A stretch of 51,129 bases of DNA from contig CAMHNI010000024.1 in NCBI GenBank assembly GCA_946186505.1, positions 1 through 51,129 on the forward strand. Direction: 5' to 3'. The position numbers were made by a program, and so were the translations under genes. The notes under the pieces were generated by a model. It had not been told where the DNA came from, did no database searches, and was given only the letters and a program-made list of their open reading frames with translations. Shown in pieces: positions 17,488 through 26,182 of this stretch. How positions within the stretch are numbered: position 1 is the stretch's first letter; each line of letters begins with the position of its first letter. The stretch is from an uncultured Prevotellaceae bacterium. Lineage in GTDB: Bacteria > Bacteroidota > Bacteroidia > Bacteroidales > Bacteroidaceae.

Positions 17488-20400
17488 ATGAAGAAACTAA
17501 TCTTTTCGGTGCTGTTTGCCGTTGGGCTGACGGCACATGCGCAAACCGCAAATGTAGTGGTAGAGACGGGCGACTTCTCGCCCAATTGGGAGTCGCTCTC
17601 AGAATGGGAGTGCCCCGAATGGTTCAAGGACGCCAAGTTTGGCATCTGGGCACACTGGGGGCCGCAGTGTCACGCTGAGGCAGGCGACTGGTACGCCCGC
17701 TTTATGTACTATTCCAACTTAAGCCAGTATAGCTATCACGTCAGTCACTTCGGCAACCCCGCAACCTTCGGACTGAAGGATTTGTGCAACGCCTGGAAGG
17801 CAGAAAACTGGAATCCTGAGGAACTGGTCAAGTTGTACAAGAGCGTGGGCGCCCGCTACTTCATGGCACTGGGCAACCATCACGACAATTTTGACCTGTG
17901 GGACTCGCCCTACCAGGAGTGGAACTCGGTAAACGTCGGTCCGAAGAAGGACCTTATCAAGGGCTGGAGCGAGGCCTGCAAGAAGGCCGACCTGCCTCTC
18001 GGCGTCAGCATCCATGCCTCGCACGCCTGGACGTGGCTCGAACCGTCGCAGGCGTATGACGGCAACCTGACCAAGGAAGACGGTGCCGGCCAGTGGTGGG
18101 AAGGAATGGACCCGCAGGAACTCTACGCCCAGAAACACCCCCACTCGACGGGCTGGGAGAACAGCGGCACCATCCACTCACAATGGAATTGGGGCAACGG
18201 TGCCAGTCTGCCCACAGACGCCTACAAGCAGAAGTTCCAGAACCGCGTGCTGGAGCTCATCAACGACTACGAACCCGACATACTCTACTTCGACGACACG
18301 GCGATGCCCTTCTACGGCTGCGACGACAATGTGGGCAAGAACATCCTGACACATTATTATAATAAGGCTGCCAGTTGGAGCGGCAACGGCCCCAAGGTGG
18401 TGGTGACTGGCAAACAACTTACCACGAAGCAGAAGGGATATATGATGTGGGACGTGGAGCGTGGCATCCCCGACCGCCCGCAGGCAGACTACTGGCAGAC
18501 CTGCACCTGCATCGGCGACTGGCACTACAACCAGGCAACCTACAACAACAACGGCTACAAGAGCGGTGCCACAGTCATCCGAATGCTCGTCGACATCGTG
18601 TCGAAGAACGGCAACCTGCTGCTCTCAATACCCGTCAAGAGCGACGGTACCATCGACGACAAGGAGCGTAAGGTGCTGGCCGACATCAAGGCGTGGATGG
18701 ACATCAACAGCGAGTCTATCTATGGCACACGTCTCTGGAAGTCATTCGGCGAGGGACCGCTGGCCGAGGCTGCCAACCCGATGACGGCACAGGGCTTCAA
18801 CGAGGGCCAGAACAACTACTCGTCGAAGGACGTGCGCTACGTCGAGAAGGAGGGCACCGTCTATGCCACCATCATGCAGTGGCCGGCAGCAGGCAGTTTC
18901 ACCTTCAAGGCATTCTCATTGGCCGAATCTTCGTATAGTGGCGAGGTGGACAAGGTGACGCTCTTGGGCGGTGGCGACGTGGAGTTTACACAGGACATCA
19001 ACGGCCTGACGGTCAACGTGCCAAGCACCAAGCCCAACGCGATAGCCCCCGTATTCCGCGTTACTTTCAAGGCCGATGAGCGCAGCGCCTACGAGGTGCT
19101 CCAGTCGGTCATCAGCGAGATGGAGACACAGGAGAACGTGCTGACGGCAATGACCCACCCTTTCAACACGGGCAAGGTCAACGCGGCGAAGCTCGAGAAT
19201 CTTCGCGCTGCCATCGCAACGGCAAAGACCGTGACTGCCACAGCCACTGACGAAGAAGCAACAGCAGCACGCGAGGCCATAACGGAGGTTTATCGCTCGG
19301 TGGTGTCCGAAGGCTTGAACAGGGGCGGTGCCTTCAGTTATGCAGTAGATGAAAACCTGACCACACAGTATCTGGTTGAGGGGTCAAGCTTCACCCGTAT
19401 GGCAGGTGGCACCAGCCGCTTCGGAAAACCCAAAAACTGGACCGTGGAGAACTTCAACATCCCCAACGGTGGCGACGGCACCAAGCAGGGCTTGGACAAG
19501 TATTCAGGCAACGAGGCGTTGATGCTCGGCGTGTGGAACGATGCCGGCAGCAACACCTCCGGCGACCTGAGCAACGCCCGCATCTACCGGAAAGTCACAC
19601 TGCCCGCAGGCAAATACTACTTCGGTGCTGCCTACAACACCACCTACAGCATCAGCAGTGAGGCATATATGTTTGTCAGCACGACACTCTGCAATACTAC
19701 CGACATCCCTGCCCAAAGCATCGCCAGCTATGGCATCAACAACTGCACCGGCGACCTGAAGACACAGGGTCTCTACTTCCAGCTTGACGAGACGACGGAA
19801 CTCTACATTGGCTTCCAGGCTAACCTGCTCAACGGTTCGACGACACAGGAGTTCCGAGCCGAACAGGTGGTTCTCTACACACCGAAGGAGGCCGGGGAGA
19901 TGCACGCCGCCGACCACGGCTGGCAGAAGATTGAGACGCTGCCCGAGGACGTGAGCCAATATTTCTTCGCCATCTATGACCACGGCACCGACAACGGACT
20001 CGTGCTCGCCGCAGGCGACAAGCAAGGCAGTGCCTACCAGACCATGTGGTATGAGGCCAACGTCTATCCCGAGGCCAACAAATACGCCGTATGGACTTTT
20101 GACGCCTTCAACAGCAGCAACTATTCTGGTGCCACCGGCAATGGCGTAAGCAGTCTTGTCATCACCAGTGCCGGCTATCCCGACATCTGTTTGCAGTCAT
20201 ACGACGGCAACACCTGGAACTACCGCGCCGACAATAACGGCGAAGGCTGGACTGACCGCGCCTATGTCAAGGCCGCCTGGCAGCCCGACGGCTATTGGAC
20301 ACTACAGAACAACAAGGGCGGTGCCTACATAGGCCATTGGGACACCACCGACGAGATAGCCGGCAACACCAATGGAACGACGATGGGCAAGTACGACGTC

Positions 20401-22647
20401 TATGCCATCCTTCGCGGCCAGTATGCCGCTGCTGTCGAGAACATCGACAAGGCATCGGAGGAGACCCCCATCGACCTCTCCTATCTCATCACCAATGCCG
20501 ACGGCACCCGCTACAACAACTTCCACGCCAAGCAACCCGTGGGCTGGACTCTCTCACAGGACGACGCCTTCGAGGTGGAATACGCCAACTATCTGCCTGC
20601 CAAGGTGGGCAGCAGCTACTTCAACAAGTGGCAAGGCTCGGGCAACATCACCAACCGCACCATCACCCAGCAATTGTCGGGCCTGCCATCGGGCAAGTAC
20701 CGTCTCTCCGTGCGCACCAGTGCCTCTAGGATTTATGGCGGTGCCTGGCTCTTCGCCAACGACGACAAGACCGCAATGAACACGGTGGTGGGCGATGGCG
20801 CTGTCAGCGTCACCACCGAAATTACCGACGGCCTGCTCAACTTCGGCGTGAAACTGGAGAACTATCAGAGCAACGACTGCAAGTTCGACCATTTCACCCT
20901 TGAATTCCTCGGTGCCCCCACCAGTGCCATCTACCAGGAGACGGAGGTTCCTTCCTATATCAACGACGGTCCGACCCGCACCATTTATGACCTTGGCGAC
21001 AACATCATCAAGAACGGCTCGTTCGAATATCCTGATGGATACTACGGATGGAAGAACGGTGCTGGTGGTGACATGGCTGCTGCCGACTTCGACATCGTTG
21101 CCGAAGGCGACAGCCATTACCTGATGGCAAAAGATAGCAAGGGTGCCACCGATGCCAAGTCAATCAGTACCGCATGGGAGATAGAGAAAGGAAAAAAGTA
21201 CATCTTTGGCTATAAGGTCAAGGCCTCTAAGACGATTGACGACAAGTCAAAATACCTTGTTGTCTCAATGACCAACACGATTGGAACTGAGACGGTAAAG
21301 GTGTCGAATGACAATGATGAGGTGACCACATCCTGGACTGAACACAAATGCACATTCACCAATACAGCCGATTATGCCTACGTGCAGTTCCGTGGCCGCT
21401 GGCTTGCCAACGACATGAGCTTCGACGACTTCTATCTCTGTGAGGTCCTTGCCGACCCCGACATTGAGGGCAACGTTGACTACGCCACCGACGCCATTCC
21501 CACTGCAAACATCGGCAATGGGGCATTCCAGGTGAAGCAGGATGCCATCGACGACGCCAACGCATTGGTTCAGGGCACGGCTACCGTTGAGGATGTCGTG
21601 GCTGCCTACGAGGCCGTGACGACGCTGAACGTGCCCGATGCCACCCAGGCTTACAACCTTGTGTTCAACTGTGAGGGTCACTCGGCTACAGGCAATGCCC
21701 TAACGCTGATTCCCAACCCCGCCCAGACACAGGGCCTCTACGGTCTGAAGTACCTGGCTCCTGCCAACGTCAACCTGGCACAGGCATTCCATTTCGTCCA
21801 CACCACTGGCAACAAGTACAAGGTCTATGCGGTCGATACCGATGGAAACGACCGTTACCTCACCACTCAGGCTGAAGGCTATGGCACCACCTGGTACGAA
21901 GGCATACGCACCACCGACGACGCTGCCAAGGCTATGGAGATAGACATCCGTCCCAACGGCGAAGGTCTCTATCTGCTGTGGAACACTGGTGCCAACAAGC
22001 CCCTTGCCCATAATGGCAGCACCAACAACGACCTGTTCACCAACAACACCGCCAACTTCCAGTTCATGGAGACCACGAAGCCCTCCATTGCCGTCAACAC
22101 CACTGCTGCCGGCTGGGGCACCGTCATCCTGCCGTTCGCCGTGGCTTCGCTGCCCGAGGGCGTGAAGGCTTACACTTGCGCTGCCGTTGACGGCGCGACG
22201 CTGACGCTCGAAGCGGTCAATGCGTTGGAAGCCAACAAGCCTTACATCATCGAGGGTGCGTGGAACGCTACCGTTACTGGCGACGCCCAGGGTACGGCCA
22301 TGAACTACACCGACGGCCTACTCACTGGCGTCTATGCACGGGAAGCAGCCAAGAACGACACCTATATCCTGCAGAAGCAGGGCGACAAGGTGGGCTTCTT
22401 CAAGGTTAACACCGACGAGGCGCAACCCGATGTCCCCGCCAACCATGCTTACCTGACGGCTCCCGCCGGTGTGCGTCCCGCCGTCTTCCTCCTTGACGCT
22501 GAGGCAACTGCCATCAACGCCATCAATGCACTGACTGCCGGACAAGCCGAAATCTACAATGCCAACGGCGTGAAACAGAACAGGCTGCAGAAGGGCATCA
22601 ACATCATCCGCACGAACGACCACACCGTCAAGGTGCTGCTGAAGTGA
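17488..22647 (+). CDS. Giant secreted GH29 alpha-L-fucosidase with multiple accessory domains
   Basis: Protein of 1719 residues. The start at 17488 (MKKLIFSVLFAVGLTAHAQ) is chosen for the signal peptide; the frame opens 90 bases earlier. GH29 covers about 25-430: FKDAKFGIWAHWGPQCH, NHHDNFDLWDSPYQEWN, and the nucleophile Asp in ILYFDD at about 269. GH29 enzymes retain configuration and release alpha-fucose. Then come a helical FIVAR-like segment (about 545-610), a beta domain (about 620-800), a trefoil-like module, a CBM-like module (about 1010-1140), a CBM4/9-like module beginning NIIKNGSFEYPDG (about 1170-1330), another helical linker, a second trefoil-like module and a terminal beta region ending in a short tail (IYNANGVKQNRLQKGINIIR). 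It is several times the length of a simple GH29. Domain borders are estimates. Confidence 0.88.
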   Translation: MKKLIFSVLFAVGLTAHAQTANVVVETGDFSPNWESLSEWECPEWFKDAKFGIWAHWGPQCHAEAGDWYARFMYYSNLSQYSYHVSHFGNPATFGLKDLCNAWKAENWNPEELVKLYKSVGARYFMALGNHHDNFDLWDSPYQEWNSVNVGPKKDLIKGWSEACKKADLPLGVSIHASHAWTWLEPSQAYDGNLTKEDGAGQWWEGMDPQELYAQKHPHSTGWENSGTIHSQWNWGNGASLPTDAYKQKFQNRVLELINDYEPDILYFDDTAMPFYGCDDNVGKNILTHYYNKAASWSGNGPKVVVTGKQLTTKQKGYMMWDVERGIPDRPQADYWQTCTCIGDWHYNQATYNNNGYKSGATVIRMLVDIVSKNGNLLLSIPVKSDGTIDDKERKVLADIKAWMDINSESIYGTRLWKSFGEGPLAEAANPMTAQGFNEGQNNYSSKDVRYVEKEGTVYATIMQWPAAGSFTFKAFSLAESSYSGEVDKVTLLGGGDVEFTQDINGLTVNVPSTKPNAIAPVFRVTFKADERSAYEVLQSVISEMETQENVLTAMTHPFNTGKVNAAKLENLRAAIATAKTVTATATDEEATAAREAITEVYRSVVSEGLNRGGAFSYAVDENLTTQYLVEGSSFTRMAGGTSRFGKPKNWTVENFNIPNGGDGTKQGLDKYSGNEALMLGVWNDAGSNTSGDLSNARIYRKVTLPAGKYYFGAAYNTTYSISSEAYMFVSTTLCNTTDIPAQSIASYGINNCTGDLKTQGLYFQLDETTELYIGFQANLLNGSTTQEFRAEQVVLYTPKEAGEMHAADHGWQKIETLPEDVSQYFFAIYDHGTDNGLVLAAGDKQGSAYQTMWYEANVYPEANKYAVWTFDAFNSSNYSGATGNGVSSLVITSAGYPDICLQSYDGNTWNYRADNNGEGWTDRAYVKAAWQPDGYWTLQNNKGGAYIGHWDTTDEIAGNTNGTTMGKYDVYAILRGQYAAAVENIDKASEETPIDLSYLITNADGTRYNNFHAKQPVGWTLSQDDAFEVEYANYLPAKVGSSYFNKWQGSGNITNRTITQQLSGLPSGKYRLSVRTSASRIYGGAWLFANDDKTAMNTVVGDGAVSVTTEITDGLLNFGVKLENYQSNDCKFDHFTLEFLGAPTSAIYQETEVPSYINDGPTRTIYDLGDNIIKNGSFEYPDGYYGWKNGAGGDMAAADFDIVAEGDSHYLMAKDSKGATDAKSISTAWEIEKGKKYIFGYKVKASKTIDDKSKYLVVSMTNTIGTETVKVSNDNDEVTTSWTEHKCTFTNTADYAYVQFRGRWLANDMSFDDFYLCEVLADPDIEGNVDYATDAIPTANIGNGAFQVKQDAIDDANALVQGTATVEDVVAAYEAVTTLNVPDATQAYNLVFNCEGHSATGNALTLIPNPAQTQGLYGLKYLAPANVNLAQAFHFVHTTGNKYKVYAVDTDGNDRYLTTQAEGYGTTWYEGIRTTDDAAKAMEIDIRPNGEGLYLLWNTGANKPLAHNGSTNNDLFTNNTANFQFMETTKPSIAVNTTAAGWGTVILPFAVASLPEGVKAYTCAAVDGATLTLEAVNALEANKPYIIEGAWNATVTGDAQGTAMNYTDGLLTGVYAREAAKNDTYILQKQGDKVGFFKVNTDEAQPDVPANHAYLTAPAGVRPAVFLLDAEATAINAINALTAGQAEIYNANGVKQNRLQKGINIIRTNDHTVKVLLK

Positions 22648-22687
22648 CCATCATTGATTTCAGAGAAGTATAATCAAACCAACGGTT

Positions 22688-22843
22688 ATGAAAAAAGCAT
22701 ATTGTAAACCCCAGATAGCCACCATCGAGGCAGAACTCTGTGACATGTTGGCCCTGTCGTTGGCAGATGGCATCGCCGATGAGTCCGACGCCTTGGGCCG
22801 TGACGACTTCCACCTGCCCTTCGGCCAAGATGACGAAGAGTAA
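22688..22843 (+). CDS. 51-residue acidic peptide downstream of the fucosidase gene
   Basis: ATG at 22688 opens a 51-codon frame ending TAA at 22841-22843. The product begins MKKAYCKPQIATIEAELCDM, continues LALSLADGIADESDAL and ends in an acidic FGQDDEE. It lies 40 bases after the GH29 stop and just before a strong hairpin, so it is probably co-transcribed. Short peptides of the pattern MKK.Y.KP...IE....M.A.S occur after surface-protein genes in Prevotella (from memory). No signal peptide or membrane segment is seen, and the function is unknown. Confidence 0.6.
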   Translation: MKKAYCKPQIATIEAELCDMLALSLADGIADESDALGRDDFHLPFGQDDEE

Positions 22844-22856
22844 CTGGTAGAGGCGT

Positions 22857-22899
22857 AAAGCAAATGAGGAGTAAGTTGGACTTACTCCTCATTTGCTTT
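22857..22899. terminator. 20-bp perfect hairpin, bidirectional terminator overlapping a stop codon
   Basis: Arms 22857-22876 and 22880-22899 pair perfectly around TGG. It follows the 51-residue peptide gene by 13 bases and contains the stop codon of the minus-strand reductase gene (22882-22884). On the minus strand it ends in A/T-rich sequence but without a long U run. It probably terminates convergent transcripts from both sides. Confidence 0.65.
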
Positions 22900-24327
22900 G
22901 CGCTTCAATTCTTCTATCATCTGGTCAATCTTCGCCAACTCACGGGGAATCTTGATGCCCTGCGGACAGTGAGGCTCGCACTGGCCGCACTGGATGCAGT
23001 GGTCGGGCTGGCGGTCACGGGGAACGACGCGGTCGAGCGAGATGAGATACTGGCGGCGGTGCTTGCGATAATCCGCGTCGCCGACGCCCATCGGCAGCGA
23101 ACCCTCGTTCTTGCATTTATTATAATGTACGAAGATGGCTGGGATGTCGATGCCGTAGGGACAAGGCATACAGTACTTACAGTCGTTGCAGGGGATGTTC
23201 TCAAGACCGACAATCTTCTGAGCCACTTCACCGTGCAGGTATTTCATCTGTTCTTCCGTCAATGGTTCCAATGGGCAGTAGCTCAGCAGGTTGTCCTTCA
23301 GGTGCTCCATATAGGTCATACCGCTGAGCACGGTGAGCACTCCCTCTGGCGTACCGGCATAGCGGAAGGCCCACGAGGCCACCGACCGTTCGGGGGCTTT
23401 CTGCTTCAGCTCTGTCATCAGGTACTGCGGCAGTTTGACCAATCGTCCACCGAGCAGCGGCTCCATGATGACGGCGGGGATGCCCTGCTTCAGCAGTTCA
23501 CCGTAGAGATAGCTGGCATCGACATTGCCGCCGTTTATCTCGTTGGCAAAGTCCCAGTCCAAGTAGTTCAGCTCAATCTGCACGAAGTCCCAGTGATACT
23601 CGCCGTGACGGGCCATCATCTCGTCGAACACCTCCTGCTTGCCGTGGAACGAGAATCCGAGGTTGCGGATGCGACCGGCCTTGCGCTCCTCCTGCAGGAA
23701 GTCCATGATGCCGTTATCAATATAGCGTCCGTTGAACTCGTCCATACCGCCGCCCACGGCGTGCAGCAGGTAGTAGTCGATGTAGTCCACCTGCAGCTGC
23801 TTCATCGAGTTGCGGTACATCTCAATAGCCTTGTCCTTGGCCCAATAGTCGCGGTTGAAGTTCGACAGCTTCGTAGCCACGAAATACTCTGACCGCTTGT
23901 GACGGCTCAGGGCGATGCCCGTGCAGCGCTCCGACTGTCCCATACAATAGACGGGACTGGTGTCGAAGTAGTTCACGCCGTGCTCCAGTGCGTAGTCCAC
24001 CTGGCGGTTGATCATCTCCTGGTCGAACTCCTTGTCGTTGTCAGCCTTTGTCGGCAGTCGCATCATGCCATAGCCCAACAGCGACACCTTCTCACCGGTC
24101 TTCGGGTTCTCGCGGTAGGTCATCTTACCCACCGGCGGCTCCACCTGGTTCTTGTACTCATCGCCAAACTCCTCCATTTTCTTGTTCTTGCAGCCAGCCA
24201 GAACCGCAGCAGTGCCTACAGCACCAGCGCCGAACAACTTCAGGAATGAGCGTCTGGAGAGCCCACCCAAGCCCTCCCGAAGGGAGGGGTGTTGATTACC
24301 TATATGATTGTTATCTGTATGATTCAT
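22882..24327 (-). CDS. Tat-exported aldo/keto reductase with C-terminal 2x[4Fe-4S] ferredoxin domain
   Basis: Protein of 481 residues. The N-terminus has the twin-arginine motif SRRSFLKLFGAG and a lipobox (VLAGC), so it is probably a Tat-dependent lipoprotein. The AKR barrel spans about 70-370, with the tetrad Asp (NYFDTS), Tyr (PVYCMG), Lys (FVATKL) and His (YYLLHA). The C-terminal region has two Cys clusters, CNDCKYCMPCPYG and CIQCGQCEPHCPQG, for iron-sulphur centres. The first 24 residues (HPSLREGLGGL) are encoded by an inverted-repeat element that also spans the start. The next gene upstream is a polyferredoxin, suggesting an electron-transfer pair. The substrate is unknown. Confidence 0.87.
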   Translation of the reverse strand: MNHTDNNHIGNQHPSLREGLGGLSRRSFLKLFGAGAVGTAAVLAGCKNKKMEEFGDEYKNQVEPPVGKMTYRENPKTGEKVSLLGYGMMRLPTKADNDKEFDQEMINRQVDYALEHGVNYFDTSPVYCMGQSERCTGIALSRHKRSEYFVATKLSNFNRDYWAKDKAIEMYRNSMKQLQVDYIDYYLLHAVGGGMDEFNGRYIDNGIMDFLQEERKAGRIRNLGFSFHGKQEVFDEMMARHGEYHWDFVQIELNYLDWDFANEINGGNVDASYLYGELLKQGIPAVIMEPLLGGRLVKLPQYLMTELKQKAPERSVASWAFRYAGTPEGVLTVLSGMTYMEHLKDNLLSYCPLEPLTEEQMKYLHGEVAQKIVGLENIPCNDCKYCMPCPYGIDIPAIFVHYNKCKNEGSLPMGVGDADYRKHRRQYLISLDRVVPRDRQPDHCIQCGQCEPHCPQGIKIPRELAKIDQMIEELKRKANEE

Positions 24328-24400
24328 TATGCTATTATTGTTTTGTATTTCACTAATAGTATCTAAACATCCCTCCCTTCGGGAGGGCTTGGGTGGGCCC
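24260..24400. repeat. REPIN-like inverted repeat pair A, straddling the reductase start
   Basis: Arm 1 (24260-24300) and arm 2 (24359-24400) are reverse complements over about 32 bases, each with an internal palindrome CCCTCCCnnnGGGAGGG. The 58-base spacer holds the downstream ATG at 24327. Arm 2 starts 1 base after the upstream stop codon. Arm 1 is read in frame as NQHPSLREGLGGL. Confidence 0.85.
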
Positions 24401-24401
24401 A

Positions 24402-25934
24402 TTATATCTTCCTATGTACCTCATGCCCCTCCACCATAATCGCCGAGAAGGGACGGGCGGGACACACATACTCACAGGCACCGCAGCCGATGCATGCCTC
24501 ATCGTTGACGGCGGGCACCCAGGGCGACTCGTCATCATCCTCGTTCAGCGCAACCATCTCGATGGCTCCCGCCGGACAGTGGCGGGCACAGTTGCCACAC
24601 TCCACACCATCGGTCACGGCCACACAGTTTTTCTGTACAAACACAGCGTGACCAATCTGGATGGAAGATTTTGCGTCAAGGTCAATCGGCTTAATGGCTC
24701 CAGCGGGACACACCTCTGAGCAACGCATACACTCCGGACGGCAATAACCGCGTTCATAGGACATCACAGGCTGCATCAAGTGCATCAGGTCTGTTGATGG
24801 ACGCAGCACATCATTCGGACACTCAGAAACACAAAGCTGGCAACCCGTACAGTGCTGTTCCATATTCTTAAGTGACAAGGATCCTGGCGGCACCAGTGGT
24901 GTCTGCCGCTTTGGTGCCACCTTATCCTCTATCTCGGCCAGTCCGCCATCCATCAACTTCTCCTTCTTCTGAGCCAGCGCAGCAGTAGTCACAAGAGCAG
25001 TGCCAATGAGGAACGAGCGGCGGGAAGCCTCCCCACGCCCCTCCGAAGGAGGGGGTGTCTGGTTACTTGAAGAGGCAGACAGAGGCTTGTTAGGTATCTG
25101 AACATCCCCTCCTTTGGAGGGGCTTGGGGAGGCTTTAAACTTCAGCGCCCCAAACTTACAACTGTCGATGCAGTTGCCGCAGACCACACAGCGCGAATAG
25201 TCCACCGTATGCGTCTTATAGTCGATGCAGGCCGCCTTACAGTTCCTTGAGCACATCGAGCAATTCTTGCACTTCTCCTCGTCGAACCGTATCTTCAGCC
25301 ACGAGAAGCGGGCCAGGAAGGACAGTGCCGTACCCACCGGACAAATCGTGTTACAATAGGTACGCCCGCCGCGCCAGGCCAGCACCATCAGCACCACCAA
25401 CGTCACGAAGGCGACGATGAACACCGGCAGCGACTTCATCCACACATCAACCGTGTAGAAAGCATAACTGTCGGCCCGCTCGGCCAAGAAGCCCAGCACA
25501 TTGTTACCCAGCATCCACAACGGCTGCAGAACCATCGTCGCAATGCGCCCAAAGGCACTGTATGGTGCCAGCAGCTGAAATAGTGCGCCCACGCCGGCCA
25601 ACAATGCCACGATAAACACCGCCAGCACGGGATAACGCAGCCAGCGCACTTCCTTAGAATACGAGTACTTGTTCTTCTTCCGACGGAACCTCGCCAGCAC
25701 ATCCTGCAGGATGCCCAACGGACAGATGACCGAACAGTAGATACGTCCCAGCACCAGTGTCAGTACCACGAGGGCAACGATAACCACCACGTTCAGTGCC
25801 ATCACGGCCGGTAGCAGCTGGATCTTCGCCAACCAGCCCAGCCAGTGGTGCAGGGTCCCCGTAAAGTCAAGGAACAGCAACGTGATGCCAATCAGCACCG
25901 CCGCCGCCAGTATAGTTCTGATTTTCCTTAGCAT
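24402..25934 (-). CDS. Membrane polyferredoxin (NapH-like) with internal Tat-like segment
   Basis: Protein of 510 residues. The N-terminal half has about five membrane segments with the NapH/RdxA-type motifs GRIYCSVICPLG and GRTYCNTICPVG. It then has [4Fe-4S] clusters CKNCSMCSRNCKAAC and CVVCGNCIDSC. At about residue 265-310 a REPIN-encoded linker (KASPSPSKGGDV...) leads into a second RRSFLIGTALVTTAALA segment. The C-terminal half has four more clusters (CTGCQLCVSECP, CMRCSEVCPAG, CGNCARHCPAG, CIGCGACEYVCPA). It probably passes electrons across the membrane to the neighbouring reductase. It may be an old two-gene fusion, or a normal long protein with a repeat inserted; both are possible. Confidence 0.85.
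   Translation of the reverse strand: MLRKIRTILAAAVLIGITLLFLDFTGTLHHWLGWLAKIQLLPAVMALNVVVIVALVVLTLVLGRIYCSVICPLGILQDVLARFRRKKNKYSYSKEVRWLRYPVLAVFIVALLAGVGALFQLLAPYSAFGRIATMVLQPLWMLGNNVLGFLAERADSYAFYTVDVWMKSLPVFIVAFVTLVVLMVLAWRGGRTYCNTICPVGTALSFLARFSWLKIRFDEEKCKNCSMCSRNCKAACIDYKTHTVDYSRCVVCGNCIDSCKFGALKFKASPSPSKGGDVQIPNKPLSASSSNQTPPPSEGRGEASRRSFLIGTALVTTAALAQKKEKLMDGGLAEIEDKVAPKRQTPLVPPGSLSLKNMEQHCTGCQLCVSECPNDVLRPSTDLMHLMQPVMSYERGYCRPECMRCSEVCPAGAIKPIDLDAKSSIQIGHAVFVQKNCVAVTDGVECGNCARHCPAGAIEMVALNEDDDESPWVPAVNDEACIGCGACEYVCPARPFSAIMVEGHEVHRKI
25025..25136. repeat. REPIN-like pair B, in frame inside the polyferredoxin gene
   Basis: Arm 1 (25025-25066) and arm 2 (25094-25136) are inverted copies related to pair A, with the palindrome CCCCTCCnnnGGAGGGG and the same GTATCTGAACATC flank. 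The spacer is 27 bases, with no start or stop codon in the reading frame. The translation adds KASPSPSKGGDVQ and NQTPPPSEGRGEA. Confidence 0.82.
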
Positions 25935-25956
25935 AAATACATTGTGTTAATAGGCG

Positions 25957-25964
25957 CAAAGATA
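25957..25964 (-). promoter_or_regulatory. -7 promoter box for the polyferredoxin-reductase operon
   Basis: The minus strand reads TATCTTTG, 23 bases before the ATG at 25934. The region 25965-26127 up to the next promoter is A/T-rich with no gene seen. Confidence 0.65.
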
Positions 25965-26127
25965 CAAAAAAAAAGCAAAGGAACAAACTATTGATAGTTA
26001 AAATCAACAAAACGCCATCACAAACACTACAGAAATTTAAGATTGCGTAGGGATTCCCCTATGCGGTTATGTAGTATTCCCCCCGTTACTTTATAGTTTT
26101 TCCCTTGCAACGTATTCCGAAAAGCCA

Positions 26128-26135
26128 TATCTTTG
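26128..26135 (+). promoter_or_regulatory. -7 box with -33 TTG for the lipoprotein gene
   Basis: TATCTTTG at 26128-26135 has a TTG at 26105-26107, 20 bases upstream, the usual Bacteroidota spacing. The TTG is also a possible codon of the same frame, so translation from it is ruled out by the promoter. Confidence 0.7.
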
Positions 26136-26182
26136 CATCAGAAATAACAAACAGAATGTATCACCATAAAACAATTACGACT

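Noticed and set aside
22864..23892. 342-codon plus-strand frame starting inside the hairpin
   Set aside because: Antisense to the aldo/keto reductase; composition of a shadow frame.
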